Shown piece after piece: positions 41,485 to 53,315 of a stretch of 64,000 nt of DNA (position 1 is its first letter; every line of letters starts with the position of its first letter). The notes under the pieces were generated by a model, which did not search any database, was not told where the DNA came from, and worked only from the letters and a program-made list of their open reading frames with translations. Position numbers and translations under genes: made by a program. The DNA comes from Daucus carota subsp. sativus. Taxonomy: Eukaryota; Streptophyta; Magnoliopsida; Apiales; Apiaceae. The stretch covers positions 49,379,364 to 49,443,363 of the forward strand of contig NC_030382.2 in assembly GCF_001625215.2 (NCBI RefSeq), written 5' to 3'.

Positions 41485-43217
41485 CCCAAATCTCATCCAA
41501 GAAAATGATTTTTTAGCTATTCAACAAAGAAGCCTAGTTTTGCTCTATAATTCATACTTCTCCATAGATTAAAAAAAATGAGGGGATGTAAAAAAGAGGT
41601 GGAGAATTTTACAACTGCAACATCAATGTTATATCAAGGAGCATTTTGTGAGAATCAGAATACACCTTTTACTATTGCCATCTTCACTCAATTTGGAATC
41701 TAAAAAGAACCCAACTTTCCAAAAAATCAAACAGGATTTCCCTAATTATAATGAGATTAAACTATTATCAAGCAAATAACTATTTTAAACAATGATAAAG
41801 CCCTAAACACCCGTGAAAATATCCAAGTCCATTAAACTTTCTTTGGTATTATAGTAGAATGAAAAAGGGTTTAAAACAAGAGCTAAAGAGAGCTTGGAAG
41901 TGGAAAAGGAACAATCTTTTTACTTACTTGAGCTCAAATTCTTCAAATCCCACAAGAATATTTCTAAATTTGAGCTAAAGAGAGCTTGTAAGTGAAAAAG
42001 GAACAATCTTTTTTACTTACTTGAGCTCTAAATTCTTGAACTCCCCTCAAGAAAATTTCTAAATTTGAGCTAAAGAGAGCTTATAAGTGAAAAAGAAACA
42101 ATCTTTCTTACTTATATGAGCTTCAAATCCTTAAAATTCCTTCCAATTCAGGAAAAAGGGGAGAGAGAAGAAGGAAGATTCTTGAACTAATGAGTGTAAA
42201 TAGGAGCCTGGAGGAGTGCAAGGACAACTAAAAAGCTGAAAATAGAAACAGACCCAAGTGAGAAAATAGTGAAAACTTCAAAGATTTTGGGACTTTGTGA
42301 AGGCTTGAGTGGGGAAAGATTTGTGCTTTTCTTTTTCAGTTATGATGCATGATGATGAGTAGCAGTAGTAGTAGTCTAGGCAAAAGAAAGCACAAAATAT
42401 AGCAAGAGGGTTGGAGTAAAATGTTATTGAAAGGAGTGAGAGACAGAGATCTAAACAGAGGAGAGAGGAGAGAGGGGTAGAAGGGTGGTGGATTGTGATT
42501 GGATGTTATGGTGTTTTTGGATACTGCAACTTTAAAACAAACTTATTACTATAAAATAGGAACTTTCTCTTTCACTCTTTGTTTTTTCATTCGAATCTTG
42601 GACAAACAACAATTCTTTTTTCTTCTTTTTTTCATCTGCACAACTAAACATTATTACACATAATACGGTGAATTTTACATAAATTTCATGTAGACAAAAG
42701 ATCTGATGTGCTAGTCTAGAAGGCCATGGCTCAACTTTGTTCACAAGAAAACTGGAGTCCATTATTTAAGATGATCATTTTCGAAAACTATTAATATATG
42801 ATGATGAAAACTGCTGTCACACTCTCATATAAAACACCCATGTCAAAGATCCTTTTCATTTAAAGAAAACTAAGCTTATTAGTCAATTTTGAAATGCTCT
42901 TCAACCATAAAAAGTCATTTTCTTTAATTTATTTCAACCAGAACCAACACCTTTTTTAATTATTGTCAATTAGCAACACCTTGTACATGTATTTATATGA
43001 TTCCATTCCGCAATGACTTTCAGCGAGTTATTTGACTTTGACACGTATATTTAAATAATTGATTGCATAATTAAAATTAATATTTTAATATATTTTTATA
43101 AATTAAAATCTTGGATATGTATAAATTTACAAAAACTTAATAAAAGCAATTTTAGTTATACTCTCAAGAGACATAAATATTTGTTAATTTTTAAGTGTTA
43201 GATTATTTGTAAAATAT
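41485..43217 (-). promoter_or_regulatory. Upstream region of the DIVARICATA-like gene
   Basis: Minus-strand promoter and probable leader. It includes the tandem palindromic repeats at 41880-42150 and a GA-rich tract (42437-42482: GTGAGAGACAGAG, then GAGAGAGGAGAGAGG). Further right it is AT-rich without coding sequence. Confidence 0.5.
41880..42150. repeat. Triple tandem repeat of 92-95 bp, each unit an imperfect palindrome
   Basis: GAGCTAAAGAGAGCTT begins at 41880, 41972 and 42067. Each unit continues with AAGTG(G)AAAA-GGAACAATCTT and ends in ACTTACTTGAGCTC or a close variant (TTATATGAGC in the third). Within a unit GAGCTTGTAAGTGAAAAAG is nearly the reverse complement of CTTTTTTACTTACTTGAGCTC, so each can fold into a hairpin of about 55 nt with an AACAAT loop. 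Confidence 0.9.
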
Positions 43218-45644
43218 TCCCTCGGTAACTCTCATTTGTGTACAGTTTTACGCTTAAGTTGCACATAAAATATAATTTTATAAATTATTTTCAAATTTTT
43301 TTTTTCTAAAATTAGACAAATTACTAATTTATGTCAAATCTATAAGATTAAATATAATAATAAATAATTTTGTTGATTTTGTATTTATGAGTACTTTAAT
43401 ACATGAACTTTTTACAATACTAATATGAAATTAATGATATTAATAATGTACCTTGGTAGACGTGATAAAAACAAACCGCACTGAGTGAGTAAATTCTAAC
43501 ACGGTTTAGAGTCAAATTTGCATACTCCCTCCGTCCCAATGAATTGTATACAGTTTCTTTTTTTGGACGTCCCATCAATTGTATACATTCCAAAAATAGT
43601 AAACTTTTATAATATAAAACATCATTACACCAACTACTTTTCTCCACTATCTCCATTCTATAATAATATAAACACTATTACACCCACTATTTTCCTCCAC
43701 TATCTCAAATCTATTATTAAATATAAATGGGTCCCACCACTATACTCACTTTTCATCTAACTTTACTCATTTTTTACACAATTTCTTGGTCTCCGTGTCC
43801 CAGCCATTTGTATACAAATGACTGGGACGGAGGGAGTAAATTTTTAGGGTGTCTGATTCTTACAGCCTAAGCACAGTGATTTTCTTGCAGGAGCGAGGTT
43901 AAAATCTGGGCAGCAAAGCGAAGAAGCAGATGAAATGTCAGCAGCTTACTACTAGTACTAGACACACTTTTCTTAAAAATAATTGCGCAGGGACCCACCT
44001 CACACCCAATATGAACACTCCCCATTGGGCAGCCCTTCCCACATTATTGCATGACTGCAGTCGCATCCTGTATTAAGTACGACCCACGTGTTGCTCAGTC
44101 ATTGGATCTTCAAATCTGTACTTGTCAGTATACATGTCTCGTAATTATTAAACATTAACCAATCAGATCATTAGCACCAAAAATTAAAAGAAAATAGCCA
44201 ATCAGGGGATGCCACTCAAAAAACCAAGATTAACAATGTCATGTGAGGCAGTGTACGAGTGTAGAGTTCAAAAAGCTTCTCAACATCTCACTTGACAACC
44301 ACCAGGTTTCTCGTATTTTGACAAACTTTCCGTACGCGGATTGATTTCGGATAATAAATCATGTTCGCATCAGTAAATAATCAAATTGATTTCAAATCAA
44401 AATAAAATCACTTAAATTTGAATAAAACTGACTACCAGTCAAACTAATCTTCTCAAGAATAGTTGGATTTCACATACACTATCATTACAAACAAATCTTA
44501 CACTATTGGTTAAAGATGTGCATGAACATGAACATGGCAGATAAAAATTCGGTTCGTCACATACATATATTAATAAGATATGTTGGGGAAAAAAAAACTA
44601 AACAGTTTAATTACAAATTTGTAATATATATTAGGAATATGAATTATTGTGATGAGCATTGAACTAAATTATAGTTTCATGGAGTATAAAAAACGACTAA
44701 GGAGAAACGTGGCAGAAGATGTAATTATAAATAACTAGAAAGTGAGAGGAGTGCTCAAACCGGTCCCTTTCCTTGCAATGTGACCAACTGCCCCGCTGTC
44801 TTTGTTTGTCATCTCAATTCTCATCTAATATTCTATTACTAAATACATAATTTATTATATTTTTGAGAAAGCAACATTTTATTATACTCACCTTTCTGAT
44901 ACATTGAAAGCATAATGGGAATTTTGTATTGACAATTGCCTCATTTCTATACTCTATACCAAATTTACTAAACCTACATAAATTTTTTCAGTTTTGTAAG
45001 AAATAAAAAAAAGTAAAACTACAACAGGGGAGCTCGACCGTAGAAAATTGATTAGTGGGCTTTAATGAAGGCCCGTTACTAAATTTGTAAAAACATCTGA
45101 TTAGAGTTGGTTCCAGACTACTACTAGTACTTTACAAAAATGGAAAATGATTTGGTGGTACAGGTTTAGTAACGGTTCTTTTCATTTGACATGGGTCACA
45201 TGGCTTATGCTTTGCCTGGCACTTCTTGATTTGTACTCTAACATTAAGCGTGTCCATACGACATTTGCCGATACTTGTTCCGGTGATTATTGTTTTCAAA
45301 TACCTGAATTAAATTCTCAAATTTGTCATCATTTGTTATATATCAATTATAAATAATTATTATCGTCAATTAAAAACTTTTAAGGTGTTCTGTCGTTAAT
45401 GGAACGACAAATAGCTTAGGTTGCGTTTAGAAATACGGAGTGGAATGGAATATGATAATAAGAAATTAAATGAAAATAGCAGAAATCGGAAATTTATTTT
45501 GAAAAATTTAGGAATGCGGAGTGGAATGGAATATGGTAATACGACCTCAATAGCACCTGTGGCAATTTGAAAACCGATCGATTTTGACCAATCTTATAGC
45601 CTAAATTCATGGTGTATCTTTGAATGCAAGTTAAAAATCATGAG
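43218..45644. other. Gene-free block left of the hAT cluster
   Basis: Contains a possible worn Stowaway relic (43218-43492), a clean Stowaway MITE (43525-43836), and AT-rich DNA with no supported gene from 43840 to 45644. Confidence 0.5.
43525..43836. mobile_element. Stowaway MITE (Tc1/mariner type), 312 bp
   Basis: Left terminus CTCCCTCCGTCCCAATGAA and right terminus ACTGGGACGGAGGGAG are inverted repeats flanked by TA on both sides (43523-43524 and 43837-43838), the hallmark Stowaway target duplication. Near the right end CATTTGTATACAAATG is a further palindrome. No coding capacity. Confidence 0.93.
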
Positions 45645-46025
45645 TAGAGTTGTAGTTCGAGTCACGACCTCGCCCAACTCGAACTCATTTAACTGGGCTC
45701 AGCTCAACTCGTTAAACGAGCCGAACCTGGACAAAGTTCCGGCTCGTTTAATTATGAGCCGGCTTGGCTTGACTCGACTCGTGAAATAATTAGGCGAGTC
45801 GAGTTCGGGTAGAGGTTTAGACTCGATTAAGTATAAACTTATACGAGCTGGCTCCTCAACTCGTTAAAACCCGGCTCGATTTGACCCGTGAAATTTTACA
45901 AATCCAGTTCGGGCAGGGTTTAGGCTCGATTAACAAAACGAGTCAGCTCGGCTCGACTCGATTACACTTGCCTCGAACTTGGCTCGGCTCGAAACTCGAC
46001 TTACCGGACTCGAATTACAGCCCTA
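45645..46025. mobile_element. Non-autonomous hAT element A, 381 bp, 8-bp TSD
   Basis: Termini TAGAGTTGTAGTTCGAG and CTCGAATTACAGCCCTA are inverted repeats. The flanking 8-bp direct repeats are identical, ATCATGAG at 45637-45644 and 46026-46033. The interior is built from degenerate CTCGACTCG/GGCTCGGCTCG words in both orientations. There is no transposase. Confidence 0.92.
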
Positions 46026-46165
46026 ATCATGAGTTTTTGTAAAAATTTCCAAATATTCACTAGTGTCGAAAGAAGTTCGAGTTTTGATCATCGGGATTCT
46101 ATGGGAAAACGAGGGAGAAGATTGAAGTGGCAAGTGAAGGTAGAGGGCCATGCATCCCCCACATG

Positions 46166-47242
46166 TAGAGGTGGCCATTCGGTCGGGCCGGGGCGGTTCG
46201 GGCCGGTTCAATCGCGGGCTGAACCGTCAGCGGTGAAACCGTAACCGGCACGTCAAGATCGGCGGTCCGGTCCGTGCCGGGCCGGGTTGGTAAAAATGAA
46301 AACCGAAACCGTGTTATACGGTTTTGACGGTTTAGGCGGGTTGGCGGTTCGGGCCGGTTTAAACGGTTCCGCGGTTCGCGGTTCACGTTCTGCGGTTGAG
46401 ATCGGCTCATCAATCATTGTCTGTGTCATTTACTGTGTGTTACTTTTTTGTTTTTTTTGTTTTATGTTTATTTTGTTTTATAATAACATGTGTAAATTTT
46501 AATAATTCTTAAAATTTAAAAATTCGATAATAAAGTTTTATATGATATTAATTTTGAAAATTATTTTTGTTAAGTATTAATATGAAATTAATTATCAATA
46601 AATTGTAAATTAATAAATAATTACCTAAACTTAAAAAATTAACTGAAATAAAATTAACTAAATTATTTTTTTGAAAGAAAACTTAAGTATAAAAACTTAA
46701 CCGAAATAAAATTAACTAAATTATTTTTTTTAAAAACAAAAACTTAAGTATAAAAACTTAACCGAAATAAAATTAACTAAATTATTTTTTTTAAAGAAAA
46801 TTACCTAAACTTAAAAACTAAAACGAAATAAAATTAAGTAAATTATTTTTATAGTTACTGAAATAAACTAAACAAACACTAAAGTTAACTAAACAAACGA
46901 AATAAAACAAAAACTAAAAAAAGAGAAAGCAAAAAACTGTAATTATATCAACCCAGCACCTTTTGTACATGCACCTTATGCGGTTCAAACCGCGGTTCCG
47001 CGGTTTCGCGGTTCCAGGGTTCAAACCGCGGTTCCGCGGTTCCAACTGCGCCGGTTTTGCGGGTTCTGACGGTTTCGGGCCGGTTACGGTTCGGTTCCTC
47101 AATTGTCAACCCGTATTCGGCACGTGATCAATATCGGTTCATGACGGTTTCGAACCGGCCCGTGTTTATACGGTTTCGGGCGGTTAAAAACCCGGTTCGG
47201 GGCGTGCCGGTTCAATCGGTTTGGCCCGTTTGGCCGCCTCTA
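46166..47242. mobile_element. Non-autonomous hAT element B, 1077 bp, 8-bp TSD
   Basis: Termini TAGAGGTGGCCATTCGG and TTTGGCCGCCTCTA are inverted repeats. The flanking direct repeats CCCACATG are identical at 46158-46165 and 47243-47250. Both outer thirds are GC-rich arrays of CGGTTC/GGGCCGG/AACCGCGG words, while the middle is AT-rich and contains a tandem array of about 60-bp units (46627-46850). Apparent reading frames in the GC-rich parts are by-products of the words. Confidence 0.93.
46627..46850. repeat. Tandem array of 54-64-bp AT-rich units inside hAT element B
   Basis: Four units each contain CTTAA-ATAAAAACTTAACCG or a variant, then AAATAAAATTAACTAAATTA and a T run. They begin near 46627, 46681, 46742 and 46806. 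Confidence 0.8.
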
Positions 47243-47250
47243 CCCACATG

Positions 47251-48858
47251 TTGTAGCTTTGATTACAAAGTCACGACGTTGGAGCTTTCCTGCGGATGTC
47301 TTGTTTTTCGAACCTGAAGGAGAGTCTACAAGGAAAGGATAACGTGGCTAGCACAAGTTGGGTTGTAAGAAAATGACGAGACCACCCCTCTCATTTGGTC
47401 CATACTCCATACTCTACAACTATACAATTGTTCTTTGGATTCATGGAAGAAAAATCAGAAAAAGACGAGCGTGTCTACTTGTTACATGCATATGCATTAT
47501 TCACCTACTACACCCGGTAAAATATAATATAACTTGACACTCGGTAAAAAATAGAAAAAGGAAATATGCAAGAGAAGTTTATTCCGAGATATAACCCGAA
47601 TTGTGAGCTAAAGTTAATTCTCTTGCTCATGTCAGTACTTATTTGTAAGGGTGGATAGTTTTATAAAGTAATTAGTGTATTGTTAACACGTTATCAACAG
47701 AAAAACTCTTTCTTTGGTGTGCAGGAGCAACAATTTTTAATCGAATCATTGTTTAGTTGGGGGAGCATCAAGATCCAGCCTAAAAGGTGAAGCCATATGA
47801 TTACACCTAATTAACCCTACTTAAAAACCCTAAGCACCAAACATTCATGAAATTGTATAAAATGGTATCTAATTTTACAACCAAGATGAATTACTTTTAT
47901 TTGAATCTTAATTAAGTGTCAATTTCTACTTGAATAACTGAAAATAAAATCAATTTTTATAAAGGGGAGAGAATATTTTGGTTGATAATAATTGGCAGGC
48001 GTGCATGAAGTTGGTGCACTGTCTTGTATATATATTCTCTTATTCTCCTTCCATGTAAATGTAAGAAATATAAAACAAATGCATTAGCTAGCTGACCACA
48101 TCACTTTTTAATGCGATTCAACTTGTTGAAGTGGTTGTCTCCGCCAGTCAAATAAATATCCATCTGGTACTCTAAATTAATCTCTAATGTCTTAATATTT
48201 TTTTTTTACAAAATAAATTATCCAGCAAAAATAACAAAGTGGAGAAATGGCAAGAGAGAAGACGGGGACAAAGAATCGAATTGTGACCCGCAAGAGGGCT
48301 GGCATAGGAAATAATGGAGGGCCGGGGAATTAAATTGAATACCAATAATTCAAGTGTGAAGTTGGCACCTCCACTCTACGGCTGTTTCCATTTAAAGAAA
48401 GATTCTTTCTGTTTTTAATTTACTTTTTTTCTATTCACCATTATTTTTTTATATTATAATTTATTCACATTTTTTCTCAATGAATAAGTCAAAGTCAACT
48501 GTGTAGCATGGAAACAAATGTACAAATTTTAAAGGTGGAAACAGGAACATGCATCGCATAATCTATTTCTTGCCATCACTACAAAATAAATAAATAAATT
48601 ATGATGATATAATATTTAAAATACATATTTCAATATTTATATGATACATTATAGGTTAAATCATTAAAGCGCTATTAATATAAAATAAAAAATATAAATA
48701 TTACATGTATACAGGTTCGGAGGTTCCTCGTTTGGAGCCCATCTTTGTATTGGGCCTTCCCGCTACCCACACTATCATAATTCACTCAATGGGTTTTTCT
48801 TACAACCAGCTGCCTCATCAATATTGTAGTTGCAAAGAGACCGGGGTTCAATGGCAGT

Positions 48859-48900
<42 letters not shown>

Positions 48901-50279
48901 TATTATTATTATTATTATTATTGTTATTATTATGTTTGTTTGAGTTACATAATTGTTGGGTTATATTGAAATAAACGACGCCCACTTATATATTACTGTC
49001 AAACAAGTGCAAATATTGGGAATTGCTACAAGTTCTACGCATATTATACTTAAGAGTAAGACCAATGCGATCCAAAACTTAAACAACAACAGAAGAAAGA
49101 AGAAAACAGAAGATATATATATAAAAAAAAAAAAAAAAGACCAGTGTATCTTTTTTATCTTGTCATACGTCCCATATTTTATCCGGGAGGCCCAATCTGT
49201 AAGACCTGAGTAGTGGGCTGATGATTATTCTTATGTTCACAAGTCTAGTAGTCTTGGAATTGTATACCCAGATGGGTCCAAATAATGTCCATAAAAATAA
49301 TTAACTTTTAGTTGGATGGTCACTAAAGTCCAATAACAAGACGTCGAAAACCCCATTTCTCTATTAGTAGCCATTGACACAAGATGTTGATATTTGAGTA
49401 TGATTTTCTATTTTTCTTTGAATAAGATATGTACGACGAATCTTAAACAGTTTTTCTTGTACTGTTGGCTTTTTTTTGTCAACAATGCATTATAAAAATA
49501 TGTTCACATTGAAAGATACGTAGAGCTAAATCTGAGGTCACAATTCACATAGTTCATTGCGTCCGTGCATGTACAAATCCATGACATGCAACTGTTTCTA
49601 ATCTTCAAGTCATGCCAAGAGTAAGAGTTTAGCAAAGCTGGCTTTTATATTAGGTATTTTACATGTTATTGTTGGGACTCCGGTGATAATTTTCTTCTTC
49701 ATTTAAATATTACCCTTTTGCTTCGTTTTGCTGCTGTCATGAATAAATTTTGGCGGATTTTCTTTTTAAAGAGTGGTTTTATCTTTTTACTTCGGCTCGT
49801 TGTTGTCATGAGCAAAACTAAACAAAAATGCAAACAAAAAACGGTGTAAGAGTTTTAATATGCACTAATATATGTTTCTGACAGCCGTAAAATGTTTATT
49901 TGCGTAATAAGTGAGAAATTGACTTTTAATAAGTGATCAGTCAGAAATTGAACTAAAGTTCAAATAATTTTTTTATGAAAATTATCAATAAATCATAAGT
50001 TACCCCATAAAACACTTTTATTTTTATTCATATTATATTTTTAATAATTCATAAATCACTGATAAGTCGAATTACTTAAACCGACATTTTAAACTCTCCA
50101 CTTTTTTTATTAAATTATTTTAAATCACAAATCATAATTTTAATATCAGCCAAACCAGTTTAGAGAAACTAAGAATGATTAACAATTTTAACCTCAGTCT
50201 CATTGAATTGTGTAGAAAACTTAATTAATACTTCACATAGAAGATTAACAATATTAAACACCACCGTGACGGATAAGGA
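47251..50279. other. Intergenic, 3 kb without a gene
   Basis: AT-rich DNA between the second and third hAT elements. It contains the palindromic (AAT)n(ATT)n tract at 48865-48937 and an A-rich tract near 49120. No splice-consistent coding sequence or RNA gene was recognised. Confidence 0.5.
48865..48937. repeat. (AAT)n followed by (ATT)n, perfect palindromic microsatellite
   Basis: About eleven AAT units run directly into about ten ATT units, with a single G interruption near 48923. The whole forms a self-complementary hairpin. Confidence 0.93.
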
Positions 50280-50287
50280 GGCTTCAG

Positions 50288-50615
50288 TAGGGATGGCAAC
50301 GGGTTGGATCGGTTCGGATATTTGAGATATCCAAATCCAAATCCAAATTATTTTTAAAATCCAAATCCAAATCCAAATCCAATCGGGTTTCAAATATCAA
50401 ATCCAAATCCAAATCCACGGGTTTCGGATCGGGTTCGGGTTTGTTCGGGTTTATCCAAAACTTAAATTCTGAAATTTATAAAGTATTGTAAAAATATTAT
50501 TTTTGATTTTTTCGCCCTTAAATTTCATTATATTTAAAACTAAACTACTTTAATAATAAAGTATTACACATTAATAAAATTGAAAAAAAGTATATTAGTA
50601 TACATATACACATAC

Positions 50616-50653
<38 letters not shown>

Positions 50654-50878
50654 GGATTTTTTTTCGGGTTTCGGGTTTGGATCGGGTTTGGATCGGATTT
50701 GGATTTCGGGTCGGGTTTCGATACGGAATACCTAGTATCCAAATCCAAATCCAAACTCGTTCGGGTCTAAAAATCAAATCCAAATCCAAATCCAAATCCA
50801 AAATATCGGGTTCGGTAAGATCCATTCGGGTCGAAACGGTCGGGTATCCATTCGGATCGGTTTTTTTTGCCATCTCTA
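50288..50878. mobile_element. Non-autonomous hAT element C, 591 bp, 8-bp TSD
   Basis: Termini TAGGGATGGCAACGGG and TTGCCATCTCTA are inverted repeats; flanking GGCTTCAG occurs at 50280-50287 and 50879-50886. Both outer parts consist of CCAAATCCAAATCC and TCGGGTTCGGGTTT words in both orientations. A (TACA)n/(TA)n microsatellite lies at about 50605-50653. There is no transposase. Confidence 0.93.
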
Positions 50879-50886
50879 GGCTTCAG

Positions 50887-53315
50887 ATAAAACTCTTACA
50901 CAACCATTCGGCCAATCATGTCTTGCGACAAAAAAGAGGTCGCTATTATGTCATATGAACACCCGAAAAACAAGTCAAATTTTTAGTGATTAATTTTCTA
51001 CTAAACAAACCCATTACTTTAATCAAATTGCAGATTCATATGATGCGAGGGACCAGCTGGTATGATTACCCAGGCATGTGCATGTATATAAATATATCAT
51101 TATCTGGTTTTACATCAGTACAGTGTGTTTTCTTTGAAGTAAGATTCTTCTGCAGTGAGACCCAGTTAGCCATTGATGAGTGAGTGCCTTCTTCAACTGC
51201 AAAACTCAACCAGGTCAGAATTTGTTCATACCCTTTTGCCTCTGTTTTTTTTTCTGTTTGTGCAAATCATTCATTTTTATCTTAGAATTAGCTTTATTTT
51301 TGTTATGTTTTGAGTAGATATTGCTGATATAATAGCTGGTTAAACTAGGTAATTACTTTACTAAGTACTCTTATGAACTGAAGCTGGGTTTTGGTTTGAA
51401 TAGAGCTAGAAATGTTGGGTTGAAACTTGAGAAACATGATAGGATACTTGAATTAGTTATTCAAATTTCTTATATTTGATTCTTGATTTCTTTTTAAATT
51501 TATAATTTATATTTTCGGTTCTTGGTGTTTGTTTCCTTTATATGGACACTGTATATTGGAGATGAGGATTTGCTGCATCATGGGTGATGCAATTTAGAAC
51601 CCAATTTCACACCAGCCCTTTAATTTTGCATGTGCGAGGACAATCAATTGCAAAAATTCAAATACTCGTGCACCGTCTTAACCAAGGCTCTATATATCTT
51701 ATTGCTAAGAAACCAGAATACCAGATGGGCCTTATCACTATGGATGATGATACTAAAAAACTTGAGAGATGACACTATGGAAAGCTTGATATCTAGTTTT
51801 CTTATCCATGATTGATACTTATTCACATATTCAATATTCCACTATTTCTGCGCAAGCCATGACATTAATAGTCCACAATCGCTGTAATCACTCATCAACT
51901 TGTCTTCTACTTAGACAGTTAGACTCTGGTTTCTGCAATTTGAGTTAAATATTCAAAGGAGGCTTTAGAGTGTTGACTGACTTAACAATGCTAGCTTCTC
52001 ATTTTCATTTTCAATCCTACTTTTCCAAATTGGATGCTGCTTTCACCCTCTATTATTTCTTTCTCATATTCTGTGTCGACATATAAAAGCCTAAAACTTA
52101 TACTTTTAATTCATATGTGATTCGGTACATATTTTAAATATATAGTTTTAATAAGTACAGAAACTGGATGAGAACACTAACAAGTTTTTTTTTTCCATTC
52201 AATTATACTCAAATATTTTTAAAAAGTTGCAGGCGACTTCCAGCTTTGATTATTTTTATACGCTTTTCTTGTCCTTAAATGCTCTTAGCTATAACATAAC
52301 ATATTAATGAGTTCCAATGTTAATTTATTACGACTAAAATTTGAACTGGGATGGTTTTATGTGATTTGGTTTGCTATATGTGCGGTTTGCTCCCGTGATT
52401 GGAATTTTCCCATTAAGCTTGTACTCAGAAAAAATTCCAAAAATACAAGGCCACAGTCCCAATTGCCTTATTGGGTCCGCCCATGCATTGACGGGTAAGT
52501 TCCCGGCAAAGTTATGGTCCCTCTGCTATATTCAAAAATGTTGGCTGTCTATTTCATCCTTCCCCACCTCTCACTATCACTATGATATTTTTCTTTGAAC
52601 TTTGATTTAATCAAACAGCTGCATACGATATTGATCCTTGTTGACATACAGGAGAGACTTTTCCTAAATTTATTATTCATAAAATCCTAGGACCACAAAG
52701 CCAAGATCACACATCACCACAATTATATATAGTGGACTCTTTTCTAAAACTGAAGCAAGTGCAGCTGGCTGAACTAAAATTGTTCCAGTTCTTTGTTTAT
52801 CTGATTTTTCATGAGGTAACCTGTTATTATCATGTGTAACAACTTATTATCATTTACTAACAACACTCAGTCCTTGTATCCAAAAATAACAACAATTCCA
52901 CTATTTTTTTTCTTTCTTTTTATCATGAAAGTAACTTCAAATTGTAGGTTTAAATGAACCTGAATTATACATAGTGATGTGACATTATACCAAATGCATA
53001 TACCGTTTTTCGTATTCATTTCACTTCACCAAAATAAGCATTCTGTGTAATTTTTGAATATAGTTTGATATAGCATTATGAGTAAGTACCTTTTTTTATG
53101 TAATTATTAAGAAGTCTTACCTGAGATGAGAGGGAACAAGCATGAGGTTCTGGTTTACACCACAGAGTTAATGCAACTTATGATCAACCTTTTTTTTGTT
53201 ATGATTAATCTGTGCAGTTAAGATATTGTCTCATTCCATGAAATATTGAAATTTGATTTTGCAGTATTGACGCAACTTTTAAATTCTTGGGGTTGTATAC
53301 CTCTGATCTGAAGAC
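50887..53315 (+). promoter_or_regulatory. NPF promoter, leader exon and 2-kb 5'-UTR intron
   Basis: A TATA box (TATATAAATA) is at 51085-51094. A leader exon would run from about 51115 to 51213, ending ACTCAACCAG|GTCAGA. The acceptor GATTTTGCAG ends at 53264, and 51 leader bases follow before the start codon. This gives a 5'-UTR intron of about 2.05 kb. The splice pair is inferred from consensus only. No other coding sequence was seen in the interval. Confidence 0.55.

Noticed and set aside
43218..43492. Second Stowaway next to the clean one (starts CCCTCGGTAACTC, ends GAGTGAGTAAAT)
   Set aside because: The termini are too degraded and no target duplication is visible, so it is noted only as a possible relic.
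46029..47317. Several open frames rich in R, P and G around 46.0-47.3 kb
   Set aside because: They are produced by GC-rich word arrays in hAT element B and occur on both strands; they are not genes.
50169..50958. Open frames with DLDLDLD or WIWIWI runs and SKSKSK runs
   Set aside because: They arise from the CCAAATCC word arrays of hAT element C and the adjacent microsatellite.
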